This document shows positions 28,712 through 38,400 of a stretch of DNA of 64,000 bases, piece after piece. The translations under genes and the position numbers were made by a program. The DNA is from Camarhynchus parvulus (lineage: Eukaryota; Chordata; Aves; Passeriformes; Thraupidae), in NCBI RefSeq assembly GCF_901933205.1, contig NC_044574.1, forward strand, positions 42,255,609 to 42,319,608. The letters run 5' to 3'. The notes beneath the pieces were generated by a model. That model was not told the DNA's origin. It made no database searches and saw nothing but the letters and a program-made list of their open reading frames with translations. Positions within the stretch are counted from its first letter, which is position 1, and every line of letters begins with the position of its first letter.

Positions 28712-28886
28712 GATTCCCTGGAGAAGATGTGGAACACCCCATGCCCAGAGGTGTTCAAGGCTGGGTGGGATGGCGCTTTGAGTTGCCTGGTCTAGTAGAA
28801 GATATCCTTGCCCACAGACAGGGTGTTGGAACAAGATGATCTCTCAGGTCCCTTCCAATCTAAACCATTCCAATATTATGTGATTT
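28712..28886 (+). mobile_element. CR1 LINE 3' end
   Basis: GAGGTGTTCAAGGCTGGGTG, then GTGTTGGAACAAGATGATCT and GTCCCTTCCAATCTAAACCA, ending ATTCCAATATTATGTGATTT: the CR1 3' end in plus orientation with its degenerate terminal repeats. Confidence 0.93.
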
Positions 28887-31200
28887 AGCATCAGCCACTG
28901 TTCCTTTGAAGTTTCAAGCATTGGTACTAAGAAAGAAATTAAATAGGTGATGAAAGTTCATGTTACAAATGATCTTCCAGAATCGATTTTAAAATAAAAT
29001 TTTCAAGTATTAATCTTTTTCTGCAGTGCTTCAGTGGCTGGGTTTGTACCTAGAAATGTCTGCATGCATCTCAGACATTTAGAACATATCTTAATGGCAC
29101 GAGGTATTGGTGGCAAGGGATACCAGCACTACAGCTGAGTTTAGTTCAGGAATGGAAACAGCACAGCTGTTAGTGTGATTCTACAGTCCTGAAGTGGAAC
29201 AGCTCTCCTTCCCACGTCCCCAAACAGCCTGGCTGGACCTATGTAACTGAAAACACAATTTCACACTATGTGTGCACAAAATGTACTTAGAGGAGGCACC
29301 ATTACTGAAGAGTACACAGTCAAAAATACTCTGACACAAAAGCTCAGTTATCCCTTTTCACTCCTCTGCCCTGTCTCCTCCTCACCGTGTCCAGCCCAGT
29401 GCTTTCTGCATTAGGATGATGTCTCTTTCTCTCTGACTCCCTCCTGCACTACACAAGAGTCCCTCTCGACACTCAGACCCTCTCCCACCCTTCACATGTT
29501 TCTAGCATGCCCAGTAGCTTTTGTTTAGGATTTTCCTCTGACAAAAGAGGCTGAAGAGCCCTGGCACAGAGAACCAGTCAGGGTAGCTTTAGATAATCGC
29601 CTAAACTGGCAACTAATCAATTCGAAAAGAAATAGGAAATGGAAAGAAAGATCACAGAAAGCCAGATTTGGGTTGATGACCTTTGCTGTTATACTGAAGC
29701 CAAGTCATCTCAGCAGCTGCAAAATTTCAAATCAGTTGCAGGGGCTATAAACTAAGTCACAAGATGGAAGGAAGGAAACATGGAGAACAAGAAAAGATGA
29801 ACTGTTAAACTTCCTTTGCAAATACAGAGTTTGCTTTAGTGTTCCAGATTACTAACTTGGATTATTTGTTCCCAAGTGCTGGGATTAATCAACGCTTTCC
29901 ATTTGCAAGTCTGAATGAAATGTTCTTTCCTTAGCCCTTGCAGAGATGACATAAGAGTACACAGAAACATTAATAATGTGAAAGTCAATATAGTCTTTAA
30001 TCCACAATAAAAATATCCTAATGTATCATGGTCTCCATAGGAACTGCACAAAATCTGGAGCTTGTATTTTGCAGGTTTCTCTGGTGTTACCAGTGTGGAG
30101 CTCAGTCTGCAGCCCTGGCCCTGAGCAGTGGATGTGCTGGATGGCCCCAAAAGGGGGAAAGGGTATGTAAGTGTGCTCCCTTCCCACCACTCTCTTTAAA
30201 GGAGCAACTGAGTACAGTGAATCCGAAGCTAAGGAAACCAGGGCTCCAATCCATGAGATAATAGTGACCTACCTATTTATGAGCTAAAGAAAAAACAGAA
30301 AATACCCCACTAGATGCCATACTTGTCTATATATTTGTTCAGGTGTGATTGTGATGTTATAGCTTTTTCTGCTATGTTATCTTAGAATGTTGCCTTGTCT
30401 CTAGTGTAAGCTGAAAAGAAAATGCTCTCCAACAGTTCTTTTACTAAAAAAAGAGAACCACAAAGGGCAGCTGTTAGCAAATGCCCAAACCTTTTATCAA
30501 GCACTGAAATACCAATGGTGTTCTTGAGATTCTTCCTCGTCTTCTGCATCACTGCCTCTAATGTGTACAAGTCATCATGTGATGTCTGAATTTTCTTCAT
30601 TGGTTAAGAGTATAAGTTATTGCAAAATAGGCATGATAGAAATCCTCCACAGTTACACCACCATAGAATTTTTGCATGCCTTTGTGTCACTAGCACAGCT
30701 TCTGAGTCTTCTCTCTACATATAAAAAATGGGAATAATAATTCTGTCTCAGCAGTCTAGCAGGGAAAGCTGATAACTCCTTTCAAGACTAGGAAGTGCTC
30801 AGATATGGAAAGTGTACTGATAGACAAATCAATACATTCCAAAGATATAAAAAGATAATATATGGTCAGTTATAAATCTAAAAAGATTACGTGATACATT
30901 CAGTGTGTTTCCAGTGGGCCTTTATTTTGCGACACTGGACTAAGGTAATCATTCATCTTTACTTGCTGAAGCTACTTGCACTGTAAAGCTCTATCTTCAT
31001 TAGGATAATGGTAGAAAAATCAGACCTGGCAGCATTATTCTCCTTTAAATCTTCCTGTCATAGTGCAACTAGAATAGCACCAAAAATTAAAAGGAGACAA
31101 GGGAGGAATATAGATGTAAAGAGCAGAAGAAGCCATTTTTATTGTCAATGAGAATTAGCCAGCCAATCTTTCTAACCACAAAGCAATTTAACTTGGCCTT
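28887..31200. other. intergenic, nothing recognised
   Basis: Unique sequence, slightly GC-richer at 29150-29600. Open frames near 29836-30261 overlap on opposite strands and are not recognised. Confidence 0.5.
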
Positions 31201-31630
31201 TTACTGCATCCATTTTCTCTGATTAATTTTTATGATGTCAGACTTCTCGTCCCTTGGGGCTGGAAGTTTGTAGGACATTATGCAAGTCTTTAACCCTCAA
31301 GGCCCTGTGTCTGGCATCCTGGTGATCCTTCAGGTGCCAGCAGCTTGGAGTCCTGACACTTCTCAAATGTGTAGGTGATAATCTGGCAAGCGTGGTTCCT
31401 CTCTCTGTGAAATGTGCCACAGCATTAAAGTGAGTTACTGCTCAGCACTTAACAGCTGTTGGCTTCTCCTGACAGCATTAATACAACATTGGACATAGAG
31501 ATATTTCGAGAGTGAGAGATGTTTTTAAGCAATTGCAGGTCTGCGAGGTTTCTCTCAAAGGTGTTTATTTAACCAGAGCTCACAGCTGCAAGACTTAAAA
31601 AGAATGTATCCATATACAAGCAACAGCAGT
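31201..31630. promoter_or_regulatory. second candidate noncoding element
   Basis: About 430 bp of GC-richer unique sequence with scattered CpGs and no recognisable repeat or coding frame. Weaker case than the 27 kb block. Confidence 0.2.
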
Positions 31631-34600
31631 AGCTTGAGTCATTTGCACACAAAATGACTCTACTTGACGTGAAAAGGTTTGCATTTTCTGACTCCCCTTA
31701 CAGGAAGTCTAATCTGCTGCCACCAGCACAAACAAGGTTTGTCTGTTTGAAAAGTTCATTGCCTTGTTACTATGACCAAGCACAACACCGAGACAGCTGT
31801 TTCATTTCTCTGTGTTCCAATGCTTTTCCTTAAAATCACATCAAGTACTATTTACAAAAAAAGACAGCTTAAAAAAATAAAGCTGAAAATAACTTTAAAA
31901 AGTCAAGGATAAATTTTTTTTCTTTTGCAATATCTACCTCCATCTGCTACTTCTAAGTCTAATGCTCAGGAATAAATTAACCACTCCAGAACCCATGTAT
32001 TCATAAACTGCCGTGTAAGTGATGTAGTTGTGAAATTATTCATCTTAGTTTATTCTTTTTTTTGCTCCACTTTTACAGTCTGTTCCTTCAATGTTTTCCT
32101 ATGTTTTTGTATGTATCAATTTTATCCAATTCAGCTTTTCTGGCTGAATGCCTGAGAACAATCTACTAAGTCAAGGTTGCATACCTTCTTACCCTGACAG
32201 CATCTTCTCTATCTACTTACAAGTCAGGTCAAGATGTAAAAGTGAGAGGTTGAATTTGATGACAATGGGGATTTCCATCTGATGCTCAAAGTTCATTATA
32301 CTTCTGGTTTTGTTTCAAGACAAGCATAAGAAGAACAGTATATTTTGGCAGGACAGGCATAGCCCAGCAAAACATGACACGTTGTAATAGACTATTTCAT
32401 ATGAACTGGGAAAAAAATGTGAGAATAATAATTTGTAATGTTTGTACTTAAGAAGGTCTGTGATGGTGACCCCTAGATAGAAGAGCTCTTTGTTGTTCAG
32501 AATTGAAGCTACTTGTTACTCTGCTAAAAAAATCCATGTGCAAGGGCCAAGAGCCAGATGTACTTGTAGATGACATCTAATTCCCACTGATGTCAAGAAC
32601 AGGAATAGTCATTTATGAGCTGAGACCCTGGCAACCAACACAAAAATCACTTTCTACAGGAATGTACACCAACTCAGAGATTTTGTCATGGCATTACATT
32701 TCCTTTCAAGTGAAACTTTTGACTTTGGGAAGGAAAGCCTAAACAAGCAGAACAACATTTCCCTCCAGTAAGGGGTTTTATATATTTTGACTTGATCTTT
32801 GTGTCATCAGTTCAGAAGGAATCCCAAAACCTGTCTTACAAACTCTAGACATATTGATAAAATAAACCACTTAAGGAAGTTGTTTATATGCATATAAGTT
32901 AGCCATCCAAAAATCTCATCATACTTGACTGCTTTCTGAATATAACATCATTCCTGCAGATGGTAATCACACTGCATCGTGATGTTTGTTTTAAAAAGTG
33001 GTTTTTTTAAGGCTCTGGGCACGGCAGAGACTCTCACACATTTGGTCAGCAGAATAAAATGTTACCTCTAAGTTTATTTTATCCAAATTAATATAATTGC
33101 TGGGACCATTTACAGCCTTATTCTCAGTGCTCCATGTCTACTCAAGAGAAGAAGTCTTACAGTTTACATTTGTGATATATTAGTCAGTTACTAATTAAAA
33201 AGCAGATCTTAATGTTCATATTCATACCATGCAATCTTCTGGTTTTTGTCCTCAATAAACCTCCATGTTTGGGTTTTGGTTTTTCGGTTGGTCAGGGCTT
33301 GTGTTTTGTTTGTTTGTGGGTTTTTGTTGTTGTGAAGGGTTTTTTTTTAAGTAAGCCTCTTATACCCAAAGCTATACTAGATTCATATTTCGGCTTAGGG
33401 CCCATCCATCTCAGTGGGTCTCAATGGGATTTTTGCCTCAGGTAAGACTAGAAGATGCAGACCTGATGTTCATGTGTTTTGACAAAAACATCTTCACACA
33501 TTTTGAGTTCTTCAGTGCTGACAGTATTGATATTTTTTTCTGCATCCAACCAACTCAGTGCCTTGAATATTTAATAATACAGGTGACACGAGGACTTGTT
33601 GTCTGACTCATGTAAATAACACAATAATTTAAGCCAAATCTTCCTTCTCTACAGTGTATGCACTGCTAAATGAATATAGTCTCTCTCAGAAAACCCCATA
33701 AACATTGTCAGTAATATAAAAGAAACTAGAATAAACTGGATATTTGGGAAAAAAAAGAACCAATTGTTCAATTTTAGAATATTTTGCTGCCACCTTTTGG
33801 AATTTAATAAAATGTGCATCTCAGTGGTTTGTAACAGGGATATATAATTTAGCCCTCAACAGCAATCACATTATTAGAGAAAGAATATGTGCATTTCTTC
33901 TTTCTTCCTTTTAAAATTCTTAACAAGTATGTTGAGTTTCACCTGTCACCTTCACAGAGAGATGGAACAGCACAGATTCAAATTTAAGGCTTTCACATAT
34001 GAAGAAAATATAGCAAAAAATGGGTGCATCAAGCATAACTCTCAATAAAGGCCATGATTAGTCAGCAGATCAAGCATTATTTGGCCATAAATAAATATAG
34101 GTAAACAAAGAAAGCAGCTGCTTACAGATGATACTTAAATATCAATTAATCACTGGCAAATAACTGTTAGTTTAAATGCAAGGTTAAGAACTCAGGGCCT
34201 CTTTCCCCCCAGGTGCACTGTGGCCTTTGCATAACTGCATTGCTTTTAAAATCTAACTCTACATAAATAAACAAGAGGAAAACAAGTCCTAAGGCTCTGG
34301 GCTCTGTCCCACATATCCTCTCCCTGTTTCTGTCAGAGAGATTTTCTTCTGCACAACTTACAAAAATGCAATGCATTTTGGGGAACGTTAATCTAAATAA
34401 ATATAACACCAGTATAGAGAACATGTCAGAAGTTCTTTGTTATCACTAAGACAACTGGAATACTAGTCTTATTTTAGAAAGGCAAGATCAGAAGCATTTA
34501 AACTGGAGGAAGAATAGAAATGTCTGTGCCTGTAAATGGTCCTGAAGTGAACAGCCTTCCTTTGATGCATGGGATTGGTGTTCCTGGAGCACCCTGGAAT

Positions 34601-34959
34601 TCGAGTGCCTTCACTGTGGCCCACACAGGGGACAGATGACCTCTAGGACACCTCTAGGTCTCTCTGCAGGGACGTGTGCTGCTTGGCAAAGTGTCTGGTC
34701 ACTGGGGGACTGATGCTCCCCTGGTGGATCGCACAACCACTCTTTGGGGAAATAAAAATTGGAGTATTAGGACGTGTAAGCACCAGGAGATTTACTTCTG
34801 TGCCACTGTAATTTCTCCATGCCTAAAATCTGATTTAAACTAACACACAGGGGCTATGAGATCTGTATTCCAGAAAGCACTAAAGTGAGTATGTTTCATA
34901 CAGAAAGCGCTCACATCCCAAGTAGGAAAATTTTTGACAATTACCTGGCTGCAAGAGTG
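31631..34959. other. intergenic region upstream of the MAP9 CpG island
   Basis: AT-rich, with a G/T-rich low-complexity tract at 33266-33348. A GC-richer stretch at 34550-34740 is unrecognised. No exon on the minus strand that would suggest a divergent coding gene was found. Confidence 0.55.
33266..33348 (+). repeat. G/T-rich low-complexity tract
   Basis: Repeated GTTTT, TTGG and TTTG units over about 80 bp. Confidence 0.8.
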
Positions 34960-35047
34960 GGGCTGACGAACGTGGGTCAGCCCTGGTACGAGTGTCATGG
35001 ATGTATGGATGCGCTCCTTGTGGAAACGGGGTTATTTTTAGGATAGG

Positions 35048-35107
35048 GACATCGATAATAAATCCCGGCAGAGCACAGACATCGATAATCCATCCTAGCA
35101 GCGCGGC
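35048..35107 (+). repeat. 30-bp tandem pair with ATCGATAAT
   Basis: Two adjacent 30-bp units both starting GACATCGATAAT, then diverging (about two thirds identical overall). ATCGAT is a known high-affinity core for Cut/CUX homeodomain proteins. That such a factor acts here is inference. Confidence 0.65.
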
Positions 35108-35225
35108 TTTGGCCCACCTGAGGAAGTGGCGCTGCCGCGACGTGAGGCAATTCCCGGCTAATGAAGGCGAACGCCGGCGCGGCCGTTGCCGGGCGACCGA
35201 GCGGGACTGGCCGGGTCCGGCCCAC

Positions 35226-35360
35226 GGCTCTTTCCCGGGGCTCCTTCCTGGGGCTCTTTTCCTTCCCGGGGCTCTCTCCTTCCCGGGGCTCTCCGCCCGG
35301 GATTTTTCCCGGGGCTCTCCGCCGGGGATTTTTCCCGAGGTTCTTTGCCAGGGCTCTCGG
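35226..35360 (+). repeat. GC-rich minisatellite in MAP9 5' region
   Basis: About six imperfect units built on TTCCCGGGGCTCT, with later units extended to about 26-29 bp by CCGCC(C/G)GGGATTTT. Two exact copies of the palindrome GGGATTTTTCCC lie at 35299-35310 and 35325-35336. The array lies within 200 bp upstream of the proposed ATG, so it is promoter or 5' UTR. Confidence 0.8.
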
Positions 35361-35413
35361 AGGACACGGCGGCGGCCGCGGGCACTGCGAGGCGGCAGCG
35401 AAACACCTCCGCC

Positions 35414-35449
35414 ATGGCGGGGGGAGGCAGCGCCGGCTGCGGGCTGCAG
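35414..35449 (+). CDS. MAP9: MAP9 coding exon 1 (start codon)
   Basis: Encodes MAGGGSAGCGLQ. The ATG sits in a strong initiation context (gccATGg) inside the CpG island, and the exon ends CAG|gtgagc, a good donor in phase 0. It joins exon 2 to read LQ|DEL, which parallels FQ|DEL in mammalian MAP9, but the roughly 23 residues before that junction do not resemble the mammalian N-terminus. The frame is open upstream to about 35186 through the minisatellite. The ATG was chosen for its context and because the upstream part is repeat. An alternative first exon outside the model is possible. Confidence 0.62.
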
Positions 35450-38400
35450 GTGAGCGGCGGCGGCCGGGGCAGGGCAGGAGCAGGGGCAGGGGCGAGCCGA
35501 CGCTGGGGAACGGGGCCTGCGAGCAGGTTTCTGCCATTGGGAATACGTTAATTCGCTGTTACAGGCAGCACACAAAAATCCGCGTTGCTTTGGAAATGGA
35601 AGCGGACAAGCAGGCTGCCCGCGGTGAACTGGGCACCGGGAGCTGCGGCCCGTGCCTGGGCTGGGAGCAGCCCCGCTGCCCCGTTCCTGACAGCTGGGCT
35701 GGAGGAGCAGTCGGAGGTCCGGAATCTGGAGATGCTGGTGCATTTCTTTATGGGTTTACAATCTGTGATTAAGGCCAGTGCCCTTCAGAATCATGTAAAT
35801 GTATTGTGTAAATGTAAATGTAAATGTCATGTAAACGTCCGTGGTGTCCTGCAGCAGAGTCCAAAATATGTGGAGTTCTTCCATTGGTTTGGACCTGCCA
35901 CCTGCTTCAGGCTCCTGTCGTGCAGCACCTGTTCTCATAGACCCTCCTCTTGTGCTCTTCCCGAACAAACCACACGAAAGAGGAGAAGTGTCACATGATG
36001 ATGCCTCATAAGTGCCCAAAAATGAAAAAGGGATTTGCAAGATAGGTTTCTTATGCTGAAGAAATATAAATAAATACATGGAGATTCAGGGACTTTTTTT
36101 GATTCAGATATGCTAGGGGTATGGAGACAGAATGGATGCACTGTGCTTCAGCATAATTGTCAATTAAATAGGTTTATCTCAGTTTTGCTTACATATATGT
36201 GGGAGGGGAGAATTAGTGCTCTACTTGAACAAGTGAATCCTCCCTTTTTTGTAAAAGTTATTTGTGAAGCTGTTTCAGGATGAGCTACAGGAGACAATTT
36301 CTGATCATGCAACAAGCAAGGAAAAAGATGATTATCCAGATGACTTTGAAAGTGATGAAGATGGCGTGTTAAATGGTAAAACAAAATTAAATTTTTTTCC
36401 TTGTGTTTTTCCTTTCTTAACTCATTACTAGATTCTAGACAATCTTTATGTGTTGATATCATTTAGTGTTCCAAGATTTCATATTTTAACAACTTCTAAA
36501 GCACTGTCCTCCTCTGCCAAGTTACCAGCAGAATTCCCAATGAAATCAGCGGCTATGCCAGCCTGCTAGACCACACACAGCCTGTACTGGTCCCTGCCAT
36601 TGTGGTCCCCAGTTCTCCTCCGTAGTCATCTTGTTTGCTTGACTCCTGGATCAGACAGTAGTGCATAGTACTGTAAATGAAAGTGGACATGGGCAGAGAG
36701 AAAGGCAGTGTTTTTTTCTTACTGGTTTCCCATTCTGGACAATCAGTGAATAAGGACTGCAGGACAGGCTTCCCTGGCAGACTACATAAACCAGAAATAA
36801 GTTTGATCTGGCTGTTTTTCTTGGAGCAGGATGCATTTGATGTTTGCTAATGTTTGTGCTTAGTCTAACAAGATAGGCCAAATGACTCTTCTTCCTGTTG
36901 GCGTGGCACTAAATATTAGGAAAGTAGGAATATTAAACACAATCATGTATTTTTAAAAGGACTTCCTCTGTGGCCTGTTTTTCATTCTCACCTGAAACAT
37001 CTTTTAACAGTTTGTGCGATCCTTTGATTTCCCTTTGTGGACAAGAATGAGGAAAAAATCTCTCCAGCAGTAAATGCATTACTCCACTATCATGACATTT
37101 TTTTGTCACCTTGCTCAAGCATTTGAGCTCCAAAATTAGGTCAATTAGCAATAAAAGGCTAGAGGAAGATAAGTATTTTTGGTAAACATGTGAACCTTGG
37201 CCTTGTAGAAGACACTTCCTTTTGAGTATCTTTTAGTAGACTTTAAATGGGGCAGAGGTGAAGAGAAAGGAAGAGAGGATGTATTCCAATACCAAACGTG
37301 CCCAGCTTTGCTGTTGATGACTTGCTTCCACTTTCTATAGCATTGACATATTTTTTTTTCAGAAGGACTTTAAATTGCATGTCAGAAAATAATTAATGAG
37401 TGAATATTTTTCTTTGGATTGGGTTCATGAAAATAGATGACAGGAAAAGAAGTAGAATAAGTCTGTAGTTTGGTGGCTTTGCAGAGATTAGAGGCTCAGA
37501 AAGAGACATGCTCAGAAACTTAAGTCAGGAGGGTGTTACATGAAAAATAGTGTTAAGTTATAGAATATAAGGTTCTGTGTTGCATTTTTTTCCACTTGTA
37601 TCAAATACAAGTTGCTAATGTGCTCTTTGCAGATATTGGGGAAGAACGTGCTGAAAGCCATTCAGGTTCTACAAGCACTGAGAGATCTCTTGCTGGGAGT
37701 CCTCTCTTGAATGATGATGCTTTACAAAAAGTAGTAGATTTGGAAAATGAAGCTGCTGATGACTTGAATTTATCCTTTCATGAAAAGAAGCTTCAGCAAA
37801 TAATGGTTTTAGAAGGTGAGCCCATACAGAATGACAGAAAAGATGGGGAAGAAGGATGTTTGGAAGGTCAAAATGAGGATAATGACAGAAAAAATAATGA
37901 AGAAGTGCTGCGTGATAAGAGTGAAAGTGATGATTTGCCTATTAATGAACTACATGAAAAAAGAAATGAGGAGGAAAACCAACCAAAAGCAAAGCCTCAG
38001 ATGCACAAAAAAGGAAATGCTTCTGCACCAGGTGAAAATAAAGTATTTTAATGTTGTTGCTGCTTAGCCATTTTACAGTGTTTTAAAGTGTTTTAATGCA
38101 AATTATTTTCTGTGTTAATAATCATCTGCTTTGGCTTGCAGCCAAAGTTTCTAAAGATGCACAAACTCTGTATGCCAGGGGGTAAACTGAACCAGTGTGG
38201 GCCAAAAGCAGGAGGTTCCTGTTTGCCTTGTCCTTTCAGAAGATGAAAAACAGCTGTTTAGATCCCTGAAGTCCAGCTCTCCATCCTTTAGGTCCTAAAG
38301 TCCAGTGAATGTGCATGGAAGGCGTGAGGGGGCTGCCGAGATGCTCCCTCAGTGTGTGCATGCCACAGAAAGCTGTATTCACATAGTGTCCACTGACACA

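Larger units (their letters stand above)
34960..35750 (+). promoter_or_regulatory. CpG island and presumed MAP9 promoter
   Basis: An abrupt GC- and CpG-rich block in otherwise AT-rich DNA, ending shortly after coding exon 1. No TATA box was seen at a useful distance, which fits a CpG-island promoter with dispersed starts. Visible elements: a tandem pair beginning GACATCGATAAT (35048, 35078), a minisatellite (35226-35360), and many GC boxes and CCCGGGG runs. Long open frames on both strands here are a by-product of high GC and are not called as genes. The transcription start cannot be fixed from sequence alone. Confidence 0.75.

Noticed and set aside
34880..35772. Several long open frames on both strands (up to 287 codons) across the CpG island
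   Set aside because: They overlap each other in many frames, are Pro/Arg/Gly-rich through the GC minisatellite, and show no family resemblance. High GC simply removes stop codons. Only the short exon 1 frame is kept, because it splices in phase to MAP9.
38142..38181. Possible extra MAP9 exon in intron 3 with a good acceptor (GGCTTGCAG) and a usable donor (GG|gtaaac)
   Set aside because: It enters in phase, but its 40-nt length leaves phase 2 while exon 4 needs phase 1. The peptide has no counterpart in the family.
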